Made by a program: the position numbers and the translations under genes. A stretch of 61,028 nucleotides of DNA. Origin: Hyphomicrobiales bacterium (GTDB lineage: Bacteria > Pseudomonadota > Alphaproteobacteria > Rhizobiales > Xanthobacteraceae). The stretch lies in NCBI GenBank assembly GCA_021730985.1, contig JAKFYI010000009.1:1-61028 (forward strand), read 5' to 3'. This document shows, piece after piece, positions 42,867 to 53,133 of this stretch; position 1 is the stretch's first letter, and each line of letters opens with the position of its first letter. A model generated the notes under the pieces. The model saw only the letters and a list, made by a program, of their open reading frames with translations, did no database searches and was not told the DNA's origin.

Positions 42867-43957
42867 AAGCAAGCCGCATCACCGCCGTCGGGCTGGTCGC
42901 GGGCGCCGCGCTGTGGATCGCCTCCGGCCATTTCCTGCCGCATGAATCGCACGAAAGCCGCGCGGCCATCCAGCCGCCCGCAACAGCCGAAAAGCTGTTC
43001 CGTGTCGCTGTGCAGGATTCCAACATCGTGCAGCACCGCCGCAAGCTGGTGCTGTCGGGCCGCACCGAGGCCGAACGCAAGCTCACGTTGGCCGCCCGCA
43101 CCGGCGGCGTGCTGACCGAGCTGCGCGTGCGGCGCGGCAGCCGCGTCGAGAAGGGCGATGTGATCGCCGTCCTGTCCGACGAAGCGCGTGAAGCCCAGGT
43201 TGCACAGGCCCGGGCGTTGCTGGAACAACGCAAGATCGAGCTCGAAGCCAAGCGCCGGCTGATCGAGCTCAACGCCGTGCCCCGGCTTGAACTGTCCAAC
43301 CTCGAGGCGCAGCACAAGGCGGCCGTGGCGGCACTCGCCATCGCGGAGGCGGAGCGCGACCGTGGCGTCATCACCGCGCCGTGGAAGGGCATGATCACCG
43401 AACTCACCAGCGAGGTCGGCGGCGCCGCCTTCTCGTTCATGGGCAAGGAATTCGGACAGATGGTGGCGCTCGACCCGATGCTGGCGGTGGCGGAAGTGTC
43501 GGAGCGCCGCTGGCAAGGCATGAAGGTCGGACAGCCGGCCGAAATCCGGCTGATCAGCGGCCCGACCGCGCAAGGCAAGATCCGCTTCGTGTCGCCTTCA
43601 GCGAGCCCGACCACCCGCACCTATCGCATCGAGATCGAGATTCCCAATGCGGACGGCGCGATCCCCGACGGCATCACCTGCGAGGTCACGATCCCGCTCG
43701 ATCCCATGCCGGCAACCCGCATTCCCCGTTCGGCGCTCACCTACTCCTCCGCCGGACTGATCGGCGTCCGCGCGGTCAATCTGCAGGGCATCGTCGAATT
43801 CATGCCGATCACGATCGTCGAAGACGAGCAGGCTCACATGTGGGTCGGCGGCATCGCCGACGGCGCGCGAGTCATCGTGCAGGGCCAGGACTTTGTGCGC
43901 GACGGCCAGCGCGTCGAACCGGTTGCCGCCACGGCGCCGCTGACCGCGCAGCGCTGA
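42863..43957 (+). CDS. RND efflux periplasmic adaptor (membrane fusion protein)
   Basis: A 364-aa protein. An N-terminal hydrophobic segment (about 6-22) serves as signal or anchor. The two lipoyl half-motifs are LTLAARTGGVLTELRVRRGSRVEKGDV and VITAPWKGMITELTSEVG, flanking a coiled coil near residues 105-160. A beta-barrel and membrane-proximal part follow (IRFVSPSASPTTRTYRIEIE). It links the inner-membrane RND pump to an outer-membrane channel that is not encoded nearby. Confidence 0.93.
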   Translation: MKASRITAVGLVAGAALWIASGHFLPHESHESRAAIQPPATAEKLFRVAVQDSNIVQHRRKLVLSGRTEAERKLTLAARTGGVLTELRVRRGSRVEKGDVIAVLSDEAREAQVAQARALLEQRKIELEAKRRLIELNAVPRLELSNLEAQHKAAVAALAIAEAERDRGVITAPWKGMITELTSEVGGAAFSFMGKEFGQMVALDPMLAVAEVSERRWQGMKVGQPAEIRLISGPTAQGKIRFVSPSASPTTRTYRIEIEIPNADGAIPDGITCEVTIPLDPMPATRIPRSALTYSSAGLIGVRAVNLQGIVEFMPITIVEDEQAHMWVGGIADGARVIVQGQDFVRDGQRVEPVAATAPLTAQR

Positions 43958-43976
43958 CGCAAGGACAAGCCGCACC

Positions 43977-46900
43977 ATGTTTGCCTTCATCGACTACGCC
44001 ATCAGCCACGCGCGGCTGACCATCGCCACGCTGCTGTTCCTGTTGGCCGCGGGCTTCGTTTCCTACGTGACGATTCCCAAGGAAGCCGAGCCGGACGTGA
44101 AGGTTCCGATCATCTACGTACAACTCACCCAGCGCGGCATCAGCCCGGAGGATTCCGAACGGCTGCTGCTCAAGGTGGTCGAGACCCAGCTCAAGCAGGT
44201 CAGCAGCGTCAAGGAGATGCGCTCCACGGCGTTCGAGGGCGGCGGCTTCGTGCTGCTCGAGTTCGAAGCCGGCTTCGACTCCAAGGTCGCGCTCGCCGAC
44301 GTCCGCGCCAAGGTCGATCAGGCCAAGCGCGATCTCCCGAAAGACGCCGACGAGCCGAGCGTGCAGGAGGTCAACCTCTCGCTGTATCCCGTGCTGGTGG
44401 TGGCGTTGTCCGGCGACGTGCCGGAGCGCACCCTGCTGCGCATCGCCCGCCAGGCCAAGAACATCATCGAGCAAGTGCCGGGCGTGCTCGCCGCCGAACT
44501 GCGGGGCGCGCGCGACGAGGCGGTGGAGATCATCTCCGAGCCGATGCTGATGAAGAGCTACGGCATTTCGCTCGACCAGATGGTGTCAGGCTTCCTCGCC
44601 ATGAACACCCTCACCGCGGCGGGCGCGCTGGAAGGCCCGACCGGGCGGTTTCCCGTCAAGGTGCCGAGCCTGATCGAACGGCCGCAGGACGTGCTCAGCA
44701 TGCCGGTTGCGGCATCGGCCGGCGCCGTGGTGACGTTGGCCGACATCGCTCAGATCAAGCCGACGTTCAAGGATCCAACCTCGGTGACGCGGGTCAACGG
44801 CAAGCCTGCCATGACCGTCGAGGTCTCCAAGCGCACCGGCGCGAATCTGATCGAGACCGTCGATGGCGTTAAGAAAGCCATCGTGACGCTGCAAAAGACC
44901 TGGCCCGAAGCCATCAAGGTGTCGTTCACCCAGGACAAGTCCAAGACCATCCGGCAGATGCTCGCCGACCTGCAGAACTCGGTGGCGACCGGCGTCCTGC
45001 TGGTGGTCGTGATCATCCTGTTTGCGCTCGGCTTCCGCGCCTCGCTGTTCATCGGCATCGCCATCCCGGCGTCATTTCTGGCCGGCGTGCTGGGGCTGCA
45101 CCTCGCCGGAATGACCATCAACATCGTGGTGCTGTTCTCGCTGATCCTCGCGGTCGGCATGCTGGTCGACGACGCCATCATTGTCTCGGAATTCGCCGAA
45201 CGCCGCATGGCGGAAGGCATGCCTGCAAGGGAGGCCTACTCCCTCGCGGCCAAGCGGATGTCGGGCCCGGTGATCGCCGCAACCGCGACGCGCATCGCCG
45301 CGTTCTCGCCTCTGCTGTTCTGGCCGGGGCTGGTCGGCGAATTCATGAAGTATCTGCCGATTACCCTGATCGCCACGCTCTCGGCGTCGCTCGCGGTCGC
45401 GCTGTTCTTCACACCGACGCTCGGCGCACTGCTCGGCCGCGCCGCGCCCGTGGCGCACAACGATCGCGTCGCCGACCGCGGACCATACATGCGCACGGTT
45501 CACGCAGCGATTCGCAATCCCGGCACCACGCTTGCGCTGGTGGCCGTGTTGCTGGTCGCGGTGCCGGTCGCCTACGGCAAATTCGGCCACGGTGTTGAGT
45601 TCTTCCCGAGCGTCGAACCGGACTTCGGCCAGGTAATCGTGCATGGCCGCGGCAATCTCGCGCTCGAAGAGAAGAACCGCGTCCTCACCGAGGTCGAAAA
45701 GCGCGTGCTCGCCACCGAGGGGCTGTCCACCGTCTACACCCGCGTCGGCGAGCAGCCGCGCGGCTCGAACGAGATCAGCGAAGACACCATCGGTGTCATC
45801 CAATTCGAGTTTGCCGACTGGAAGACACGGCCCAAGGCGAACGAGATCATGGGCAGCATCCGCGCCGCCACCGCCGACATTCCAGGCGTGCTGGTTGAGG
45901 TCGCCGCGCCGCGCGCCGGCCCGCCGACCGGCAAGGCCGTTCAGGTGCAGGTCGGCGCGCTCAATCCGGATCTGGTTCCGGCCGCCGCCAAGAAGGTCGC
46001 GGAAATTGTCGGCAAGCATCCCGACATCCGCGACATGGACGACGGCCAGGCGCTGCCGGGCATCGACTGGAAGATCGAGGTCAACCGCTCCGAGGCCGCG
46101 AAATATGGCGCGGGGCCCGCCACCGTGGGCGCCGCGATCCAACTCGTCACCAACGGCGTGAAGGTCACCGAATACCGGCCGACCGACAACGACAAGTCAC
46201 TCGATATCCTGGTGCGGTTCCCGGAAAACCGCCGCAGCCTCGACCAGATCGACGATCTGCGCATCCAAACGGCGAGCGGCTACGTGCCGATCGGCAACTT
46301 CGTCGAGCGCGTCGCGGTGCAGCGCGTCGGCTACATCAACCGTATCGCCGGCAATCGCGTGATGACGGTGTCCGCCAACGTCGCCGCGGGCGTGCAGACC
46401 GCAGTTGTCCAACAGGACATCGCCGAACAGCTCGCCAAGGCCGATCTCGGTCCCGGCGTGAATTGGCGCCTCAAGGGTGAGGACGAGGAGCGCGCCAAGG
46501 CGTCCGCCTTTCTGCTCAAGGCCTTCGCGGTCGCGCTGTTCCTGATCTTCGCGATCCTGCTGGCGCAGTTCAACCGGCTTACCTCCGTCATGCTGGTGCT
46601 CAGCGCCGTGATGATGTCCACCATCGGCGTGCTGCTCGGACTGCTGGTGATGGGCCAGGCGTTCGGCGTGGTCATGACCGGCATCGGCGTGATCGCCAAC
46701 GCCGGCGTGATCGTGAACAACAACATCGTGCTGATCGACACCTACGACCGGCTGCGCCGCGAAGGCCGCGAGGCCTATGACGCCATCGCCGAGACCTGCC
46801 GCGAGCGCGCCCGTCCCGTCGTGCTCACCGCGGTGACCGCGATCCTCGGCGTGCTGCCGATCGCGTTCGGCATGAACATCGAATTCGTTTCGCGAGAGAT

Positions 46901-47102
46901 CACGATCGGCGCGCCGGCCACGCAATGGTGGATCCAGCTCTCGACCGCGATCGTGTTCGGACTTGGCTTCGCGACGGTGCTGACGCTGATCGTCACGCCG
47001 GCGGCGCTGATGCTCATCGAGCAGATGAAGCAAAAGCGCATCCGCACGGTTTCGGCGATCGCCTCATGGTTCGGACGCCGGCGTCCGGCGCACGTTACTT
47101 GA
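43977..47102 (+). CDS. RND-family efflux pump permease (AcrB-like)
   Basis: A 1041-aa inner-membrane pump with the two-fold RND layout: 12 predicted membrane helices and two large periplasmic loops (about 30-330 and 560-860). Proton-relay aspartates D398-D399 are in the helix GMLVDDAIIV, and the second half has NAGVIVNNNIVLIDTYDRLRREG. It expels drugs, detergents or aromatic compounds using the proton gradient. The start is 19 nt after the adaptor stop. No outer-membrane TolC-like gene follows, and its last 8 nt overlap the stop of a convergent Bug gene. Confidence 0.95.
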   Translation: MFAFIDYAISHARLTIATLLFLLAAGFVSYVTIPKEAEPDVKVPIIYVQLTQRGISPEDSERLLLKVVETQLKQVSSVKEMRSTAFEGGGFVLLEFEAGFDSKVALADVRAKVDQAKRDLPKDADEPSVQEVNLSLYPVLVVALSGDVPERTLLRIARQAKNIIEQVPGVLAAELRGARDEAVEIISEPMLMKSYGISLDQMVSGFLAMNTLTAAGALEGPTGRFPVKVPSLIERPQDVLSMPVAASAGAVVTLADIAQIKPTFKDPTSVTRVNGKPAMTVEVSKRTGANLIETVDGVKKAIVTLQKTWPEAIKVSFTQDKSKTIRQMLADLQNSVATGVLLVVVIILFALGFRASLFIGIAIPASFLAGVLGLHLAGMTINIVVLFSLILAVGMLVDDAIIVSEFAERRMAEGMPAREAYSLAAKRMSGPVIAATATRIAAFSPLLFWPGLVGEFMKYLPITLIATLSASLAVALFFTPTLGALLGRAAPVAHNDRVADRGPYMRTVHAAIRNPGTTLALVAVLLVAVPVAYGKFGHGVEFFPSVEPDFGQVIVHGRGNLALEEKNRVLTEVEKRVLATEGLSTVYTRVGEQPRGSNEISEDTIGVIQFEFADWKTRPKANEIMGSIRAATADIPGVLVEVAAPRAGPPTGKAVQVQVGALNPDLVPAAAKKVAEIVGKHPDIRDMDDGQALPGIDWKIEVNRSEAAKYGAGPATVGAAIQLVTNGVKVTEYRPTDNDKSLDILVRFPENRRSLDQIDDLRIQTASGYVPIGNFVERVAVQRVGYINRIAGNRVMTVSANVAAGVQTAVVQQDIAEQLAKADLGPGVNWRLKGEDEERAKASAFLLKAFAVALFLIFAILLAQFNRLTSVMLVLSAVMMSTIGVLLGLLVMGQAFGVVMTGIGVIANAGVIVNNNIVLIDTYDRLRREGREAYDAIAETCRERARPVVLTAVTAILGVLPIAFGMNIEFVSREITIGAPATQWWIQLSTAIVFGLGFATVLTLIVTPAALMLIEQMKQKRIRTVSAIASWFGRRRPAHVT

Positions 47103-48078
47103 CGAGGCCGATCGACTTGACCACCGGCGCCCAGCGCGCCGTTTCCTCGACGAGGTAGGCCTTGGCGCGCTCTGGCGTGTCGCTGATCGGCTCGAGCCCG
47201 GAATCGATCAGGATCTTCTGGAACGCCACGTCTTCCATAACCTTATGATTGGCGGCCGCGAGCTGATCGACCACCGGCTTGGGCGTCGCAGACGGCGCAA
47301 ACACGCCGACGAAAAGCTGGCCGACCATATTGGGGAATCCAAGCTCGATCGCGGTCGGAACCTCCGGCGCGCCTTTGAGGCGCTGCTGCGAGAACACCGC
47401 GAGGATACGGACCTTGCCGGTCTTCTGGAATTCCAGCACCTGACTGGTGATGTTCGGCGTCGCCGCCGGAATATGCCCGCTCACCAGGTCGGCGATGCTC
47501 GGCCCCGCGCCCTTGTAGGGAACGTGCGTGAGATCGGGAATCCCCGCCTGCTGCTTGAACAACTCCGCGGCGAGATGCGTCATCGTGCCGGTGCCGGCGG
47601 AGCCGTAGGACAGCTTGCCAGGATTGGCCTTGGTGTATTCGACGAACTCCTTGAGCGACTTCACCGGAAGCTTTTCGTTGACCACCAGCGCCACCGACGC
47701 CACGCACAGGATCGAGATCGGCACGAAGTCCTTGATCGGGTCGTAGGACAGCTTCGTCGTCGTCATCGGGTTCAACACCAGCACGCTGGTGTTGCCGAGC
47801 ATGATGGTATGACCGTCGGCGGGCGAGCGCGCCACGTCGGTCGCGCCGATGGTGCCGGCAGCGCCGCCCTGGTTCTCCACGTAGATGGTGCCGAGCGGGC
47901 CCTTCATCCGCTCCGCCCAATGACGGCCGACGATGTCGGTCACGCCGCCGGGGGAGAACGGAATCATCAGCTTGATCGCCCGGTCTGGATATTTCGCCTG
48001 GGCCAACGCGAGGTGCGGCGGCAACGCCGTCATCGAGAGAGCGCCCGCACCGGCTCTTAAGATTTCACGCCTGTTCAT
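47095..48078 (-). CDS. Bug/TctC-family solute-binding protein with twin-arginine signal
   Basis: A 327-aa exported protein from ATG 48078, preceded by GGGGAGTGGGGA. The signal MNRREILRAGAGALSMTALPP has the twin-arginine pattern. Family segments are IKLMIPFSPGGVTDIVGR, ENQGGAAGTIGA, LTHVPYKGAGPSIADLVSG. An orphan with no TctA/TctB nearby. Its 3' end overlaps the RND permease stop by 8 nt. Confidence 0.92.
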   Translation of the reverse strand: MNRREILRAGAGALSMTALPPHLALAQAKYPDRAIKLMIPFSPGGVTDIVGRHWAERMKGPLGTIYVENQGGAAGTIGATDVARSPADGHTIMLGNTSVLVLNPMTTTKLSYDPIKDFVPISILCVASVALVVNEKLPVKSLKEFVEYTKANPGKLSYGSAGTGTMTHLAAELFKQQAGIPDLTHVPYKGAGPSIADLVSGHIPAATPNITSQVLEFQKTGKVRILAVFSQQRLKGAPEVPTAIELGFPNMVGQLFVGVFAPSATPKPVVDQLAAANHKVMEDVAFQKILIDSGLEPISDTPERAKAYLVEETARWAPVVKSIGLVK

Positions 48079-48273
48079 TCCCCACTCCCCAGACTTGTTG
48101 GCGCGCAGGCTAAGGCAGCGAGCCGCAAACGGCCAGACCGGCAAAGAGCTATGGCGCCGCAGAGATTGATGGCGCGCGGGAACCGCGCGCAGACGGCCCA
48201 ATTCAGACCATTAGGCTTCAATTAACCATCGAGGACCATACTCCGAGGGGGTAAATTCCAGGAGTGAATGGTC

Positions 48274-48378
48274 GTGTCGCGACTGCTCGACAAAGCGTTC
48301 GATCTGGCGGTTTATTTCGTGCTCTACGGCGCCTTGGCCGGGCACATCCTCTATCTCGCCGGCGAATACCACTTCTAG
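48274..48378 (+). CDS. Putative 34-aa single-pass membrane protein
   Basis: A GTG at 48274 (ATG 48268 is in frame) follows GGAG at 48261-48264 with good spacing. The peptide begins MSRLLDKAFDLAVYF and continues hydrophobic through VLYGALAGHILYLAG to EYHF and a TAG stop at 48376-48378. One membrane helix with a basic N-terminus is predicted. Too short for routine gene calls; reality depends on conservation. The 195 nt before it contain no gene. Confidence 0.5.
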   Translation: MSRLLDKAFDLAVYFVLYGALAGHILYLAGEYHF

Positions 48379-48541
48379 GCCGCGGCACCGCCGGGCCGAT
48401 TCGGGGCCGCACCGGCTCCGGCTCCGTTCAAATTCAATTCCATCGATCTATGCCTCCCGCGCATATTTGCTGCGGGCCGCCGCCTGCTTGGCGGGGACGG
48501 CGCAATCCGCTTAGGCTCCCGGTCCGCGCCGGAGACATGCC

Positions 48542-49729
48542 ATGAGCGACCGCAAGGACGATCCCGCCTTCATCTATTTCCCGACCAACTATCGCTGGTC
48601 GATGGGGCTGCTGCTGAACCTGAGCGCGGCGCCCTGGGGCGGCGCAGAGATCGACGAGATCAACCGCGTCGGACGCGCGCTCAAGGACAAGGTCGGCGAC
48701 GACAAGGCGTGGTTCGACGAGTGGGCCCGCATGGGCGACAAGATCGAAGCGCGCGGCCGCGAGGAAGAAAAGAAGGGCCACACGCTGACCGCAGCCGCCT
48801 GCCTGATGCGGGCCGCGCACTATTACCAGACCGGAGAGCGCTTCCGACAGCACGATCCGCGCGGGCCCGAAGTCTACAAGAAGGCGGTGAAGTCGTTCGC
48901 CGATGCCGCGGCGATGGTGAAGCGCCCGCGCATCGAGCCGGTCGAGATCCCCTACGGCGACAAGACGCTGCCGGCGCTGTTCGTTCACGCGGCGCCCGAG
49001 GTCGCCGGCAACAAGCCATCGCCCGCGCTGGTGTTCTTCGACGGATTCGATGTCACCAAGGAAATTCAGTATTTCAAGGGCGTGCCCGACCTGGTCGCGC
49101 GCGGCATCGCGTGCCTGATCGTCGACGGGCCGGGCAACGGCGAGAGCGTGCGCTTTCGCGGGCTGCCGCTGATCGCCGAGACAGAGAAATACGGCACCGC
49201 CGCCTACGAGTATCTCGCTGCCCGCAAGGAGGTCGATCCAAAGCGGATCGGCGTGATGGCGATCAGCCTTGGCGGCTACTACGCGCCGCGCGCGGCCTCG
49301 CTGGAACCGCGCTATGCCGCGTGCGTCGCCTGGGGCGCGCAGTGGGACTACTACGAGACCTGGAGGCGGCGTTTTGAGTTGCTCGACTCCGGCAAGCTGC
49401 CGTCGCTGTCGGTGCCGCCGGAACACCTGATGTGGATTTTCGGCGTCAATACGCGTGAAGCAGCCATGAAGAAGCTGGAGGGTTTCCGGCTCGACGGAAT
49501 CGTGCAGAAGATGAAATGCCCATTCCTGCTGCTGCACGGCGCAGGCGATGAGCAGATCCCGCTGTCGCTCGCCCAGCAATGTTTCGACGCGGTCGGTTCG
49601 AAGAATAAGACGCTACGGGTGTTCAGCCGCGAGGAAGGCGGCTTCCACCACTGCCAGGTCGACGACGTGACGATCGGCGTGCACACCATGTGGGACTGGC
49701 TCGCCGATGTGCTGAAGCCGGGAACGTAA
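48542..49729 (+). CDS. Alpha/beta hydrolase, 2,6-dihydropseudooxynicotine hydrolase/FrsA-like
   Basis: A 395-aa protein with a helical N-terminal region (to about 135), then an alpha/beta-hydrolase domain. ALVFFDGFDVTKEI is the oxyanion region, GVMAISLGGYYAPRAAS the nucleophile elbow, and LLHGAGDEQIPLSLAQQC the acid region; the late HHCQVDD supplies the histidine. This N-terminal extension is typical of C-C or ester hydrolases related to DHPON hydrolase and fungal Ayg1. The substrate is unknown. It is convergent with dnaE2, whose stop is 6 nt away. Confidence 0.87.
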   Translation: MSDRKDDPAFIYFPTNYRWSMGLLLNLSAAPWGGAEIDEINRVGRALKDKVGDDKAWFDEWARMGDKIEARGREEEKKGHTLTAAACLMRAAHYYQTGERFRQHDPRGPEVYKKAVKSFADAAAMVKRPRIEPVEIPYGDKTLPALFVHAAPEVAGNKPSPALVFFDGFDVTKEIQYFKGVPDLVARGIACLIVDGPGNGESVRFRGLPLIAETEKYGTAAYEYLAARKEVDPKRIGVMAISLGGYYAPRAASLEPRYAACVAWGAQWDYYETWRRRFELLDSGKLPSLSVPPEHLMWIFGVNTREAAMKKLEGFRLDGIVQKMKCPFLLLHGAGDEQIPLSLAQQCFDAVGSKNKTLRVFSREEGGFHHCQVDDVTIGVHTMWDWLADVLKPGT

Positions 49730-49734
49730 CTTCA

Positions 49735-52700
49735 CTAGTGAAAATTACGGCCCTTCGGCATCGCCAGTGCGGTGTGCCGAGCGACCGCTGGCTCTTGCAG
49801 TTCTGGCTTCTGCTCTTTCAGCATCGTCACCAGTGCGTCGCCGGAACGCGGATGACGCTGACGCGACAGGAGCGGGCGTTTGACATGATGTGCCGGCGTC
49901 ATTGTGTCGATGCCGCCGCCCTTTTCCGAAAGACACCCCAGCAGGAACGTCAAATCCTCGAAATGATCCGCGACGATGTGGATCACGCCCTTCTCGTTCT
50001 GCAGCAAACCGGTGACGCTGATCAGCCGCGAGCCGAGCACCACCGGGCGGTACTGCTCGAATTTTCGTATCCAGACGATCGTGTTGGCGATCGCGGTTTC
50101 GTCCTCCAGCGTCATGAAGATCGCATTGCCGGTGCCCGGCCGCTGCCGAACCAGCACGAGACCGCCGATGGTGACGCGGCGCCCGGAAGGAAGGCCCGGC
50201 AGCAAGTCATGCCGCACGATGCCGCACGCATCGAGATGAGCCCGCAAAAACGACACCGGATGGGCCTTCAATGACAGATGCAGATGCCGGTAGTCCTCGA
50301 TCACTTGTTCGCCAGGCAGCATCGCGGGAAGATCGACATCCGGCTCCAGCGCCGGCATCGATACCCGCGCAAACAACGGCAGGTTGTCCTTGTCGCCGGT
50401 CCGCTGCAGCGCCTTCACCGCCCATAATGCATCGCGACGATTGAGTCCCAGCGAGTTGAACGCGTCGGCGTGCGCGAGCTTTTCCAGTGCCGCGGGCGGC
50501 AAGCCGGTGCGCAGCCAGAGGTCGCGGATGGAATCGAAGCCGGCGCTGCGCGCAGCTTCGATGATCTTGCCCCAATCTTCGGAAAAGCCGTCGATCTGAC
50601 GAAACCCAAGACGAAGCGCGCGCTGGGTCCAAATATCCTGCCGCATCGCCGCATGACGCGGGTTCGGCGGCCCAACGGAAGCAACCTCGAGCGTGCAATC
50701 CCAATTCGACGCGCTGATATCGACCGGCAGGACTTCAACTCCATGCTCCTGCGCGTCGCGCACGAGTTGCGACGTGGCATAGAAACCCATTGGCTGGCTG
50801 TTGAGCAGCGCCGCCGCGAACACATCGGGATAATGGCATTTGATCCAGGCGGAGGCATAGACGAGATTGGCAAAACTGGCCGCATGGCTTTCGGGGAAAC
50901 CGTAGCTGCCGAACCCTTCGATCTGCTTCCAGCAGTTTTCAGCGAATTTCGCGTCGTATCCCTTCGCCGTCATGCCTTTGAGGAATTTTTCCTCAAAAGT
51001 CTTGATGGTGCCGACCCGCTTGAACGTCGCCATCGCGCGCCGCAGCCGGTCCGCTTCACCGGGTTCGAAGCCGGCGCCGACGATGGCTATGCGCATCGCC
51101 TGTTCCTGGAACAGCGGCACGCCCAACGTCTTGTCCAAGATGCTTCGCAGCTCTTCGGAGGGATAGACGACCTTTTCCAGGCCCTCCCGTCTTTTCAGGT
51201 AAGGATGCACCATATTGCCCTGGATCGGCCCCGGCCGGACGATCGCGACCTCGATCACCAGATCGTAGAATTTCGCCGGCTTGAGCCGCGGCAGCATCGA
51301 CATCTGCGCGCGGCTTTCGATCTGAAACACGCCGATGGTGTCAGCGCGGTGGATCATTCGGTAGGTCGCCTCATCTTCATCCTGCCTCGAGAGATCGCGC
51401 TCTTCTCCATAATGGCTTTTTAGAAAATCGAACGAGCGCCGCAAGCAGCTCAGCATGCCGAGCGCCAGCACATCGACCTTCAGAAGGCCGAGAGACTCCA
51501 AATCGTCCTTCTCCCATTCGATGACGGTGCGCTTTTCCATCGCCGCGTTCTCGACCGGCACGACCTCGTCGAGCCGGCTGCGGGTGATGACGAAGCCCCC
51601 GACATGTTGCGACAGGTGGCGCGGCGCGCCGATCAACTGTTCAGTAAGGTCTATCGTCTGCTTGATCCGCAAATCGGACGGATCGAGTCCGAGCCTGCGC
51701 GCCTCCTGCTCCGTCACACCGCGCGACGACCAGCCCCACAGCATGCCGGCGAGCGCATCGATCGTGTCTCCGGAAAGCCCGAACGCCTTGCCGACGTCGC
51801 GGATGGCGCTGCGACCGCGATAGCAGATCACGGTCGCCGCGAGCCCGGCGCGTTCACGCCCGTATTTTTCGTAGATGTGCTGGATGACCTCCTCGCGCCG
51901 CTCGTGCTCGAAATCGACATCGATGTCGGGCGGCTCGCGGCGCTCAGCCGATACAAAACGCTCGAACAACAAATCGATCGCCATCGGCGATACATCGGTG
52001 ATGCCGAGGCAATAGCAGATCACCGAATTCGCTGCCGAGCCCCGGCCCTGGCATAAGATGGGGGGCGTGAGCCCCCGGGCGTATTTGACGATCTCGTCGA
52101 CCGTCAGAAAGAACGGTGCATAGTTGAGTTCGCCGATCAGGCGCAATTCTTCGTCCAGGGCGCGCCGCACCTTGTCCGGCGCGCCGTCAGGAAACCGCTT
52201 CTTGAAGCCCTGCTCCGCAAACGCCACCAGCGCGTCCTGCGGCGTGGCATAGCCTGCGCGGGTTTCATCGGCGTACTCGGTGCCCCGCAACTCTTCGAGC
52301 GAGAATTGGCAGCTTTCCAGGAAGCGCGATGTTTCGGCGATGGCCTCGGGCATCTTGCGAAACAAGCGAGCCATTTCCGCAGCGGGCTTGAGGTGCCGCT
52401 CCGCGTTGGCTTCCAGAACGCGGCCGGCCATTTCCAGCGTGAGATGCTCGCGGATGCAGGTCACCACGTCCTGCAGCGCGCGCCGCTCGGGCGCATGATA
52501 GAGCACGTCGTTGACGGCGATCAGGGGAACACCGGCCTCGATGCTGCGCAGACGCGCGAGCCGCCGCGCATCGTCGCCGCGGTAAAGCATGCCGGCGGCA
52601 AGCCAAACGGAATGTGGAGATACAGCCTTCAGCCGGACAAGCAGCGCCTGCAGTGCTGCGCTATCAATCTCTAGCGGCGGAACGACAATGAGATTGAGGC

Positions 52701-53133
52701 CTTCAACAAAATCCAGGAGATCCGGTAACTTGAGGATGCACTCGCCCTTGCCGGCGCGGCGCTTGCCGAGCGTGAGCAGCCGTGTGAGCCGCCCCCAGGC
52801 ACCGCGATCGCGCGGATAAACAAGGATGTCGGGGGTTCCGTCGGAGAATACCAGCCGGGCGCCGACCGCGATTTTGAAATTTGCATGTTCATGCTCCAAT
52901 TCTCTTGCCGCAACGTGAGCACGCACCACTCCGGCAACGCTGTTGCGATCGGCGATGCCCAGGCCTTTAAGTCCCAATTGCTGCGCGGCAGTGACAAGCT
53001 CTTCGGGATCGGACGCGCCGCGCAGGAAGGAAAAATTGGTCGTCACCGCCAGTTCGGCATAAGCCGGCGGTGGAATGCTGGAACGGGTGTTTGAATTCTT
53101 TCCTTCCGGAAACGCGACAATTTGAACGGTCAC
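49735..53133 (-). CDS. dnaE2: Error-prone DNA polymerase DnaE2 (ImuC)
   Basis: A 1132-aa C-family polymerase. GTG 53133 overlaps the imuB stop (GTGA). The PHP domain starts YAELAVTTNFSFLRGASDPEELV. The polymerase core shows CQGRGSAANSVICYCLGIT and PPDIDVDFEHERREEVIQ (catalytic aspartates). ESHAASFANLVYASAWIK and an OB-fold region (VTIGGLVLVRQRPGTGNAIFM) follow. DnaE2 does lesion bypass with ImuA and ImuB under SOS control. It is the last gene of the cassette. Confidence 0.97.
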   Translation of the reverse strand: MTVQIVAFPEGKNSNTRSSIPPPAYAELAVTTNFSFLRGASDPEELVTAAQQLGLKGLGIADRNSVAGVVRAHVAARELEHEHANFKIAVGARLVFSDGTPDILVYPRDRGAWGRLTRLLTLGKRRAGKGECILKLPDLLDFVEGLNLIVVPPLEIDSAALQALLVRLKAVSPHSVWLAAGMLYRGDDARRLARLRSIEAGVPLIAVNDVLYHAPERRALQDVVTCIREHLTLEMAGRVLEANAERHLKPAAEMARLFRKMPEAIAETSRFLESCQFSLEELRGTEYADETRAGYATPQDALVAFAEQGFKKRFPDGAPDKVRRALDEELRLIGELNYAPFFLTVDEIVKYARGLTPPILCQGRGSAANSVICYCLGITDVSPMAIDLLFERFVSAERREPPDIDVDFEHERREEVIQHIYEKYGRERAGLAATVICYRGRSAIRDVGKAFGLSGDTIDALAGMLWGWSSRGVTEQEARRLGLDPSDLRIKQTIDLTEQLIGAPRHLSQHVGGFVITRSRLDEVVPVENAAMEKRTVIEWEKDDLESLGLLKVDVLALGMLSCLRRSFDFLKSHYGEERDLSRQDEDEATYRMIHRADTIGVFQIESRAQMSMLPRLKPAKFYDLVIEVAIVRPGPIQGNMVHPYLKRREGLEKVVYPSEELRSILDKTLGVPLFQEQAMRIAIVGAGFEPGEADRLRRAMATFKRVGTIKTFEEKFLKGMTAKGYDAKFAENCWKQIEGFGSYGFPESHAASFANLVYASAWIKCHYPDVFAAALLNSQPMGFYATSQLVRDAQEHGVEVLPVDISASNWDCTLEVASVGPPNPRHAAMRQDIWTQRALRLGFRQIDGFSEDWGKIIEAARSAGFDSIRDLWLRTGLPPAALEKLAHADAFNSLGLNRRDALWAVKALQRTGDKDNLPLFARVSMPALEPDVDLPAMLPGEQVIEDYRHLHLSLKAHPVSFLRAHLDACGIVRHDLLPGLPSGRRVTIGGLVLVRQRPGTGNAIFMTLEDETAIANTIVWIRKFEQYRPVVLGSRLISVTGLLQNEKGVIHIVADHFEDLTFLLGCLSEKGGGIDTMTPAHHVKRPLLSRQRHPRSGDALVTMLKEQKPELQEPAVARHTALAMPKGRNFH

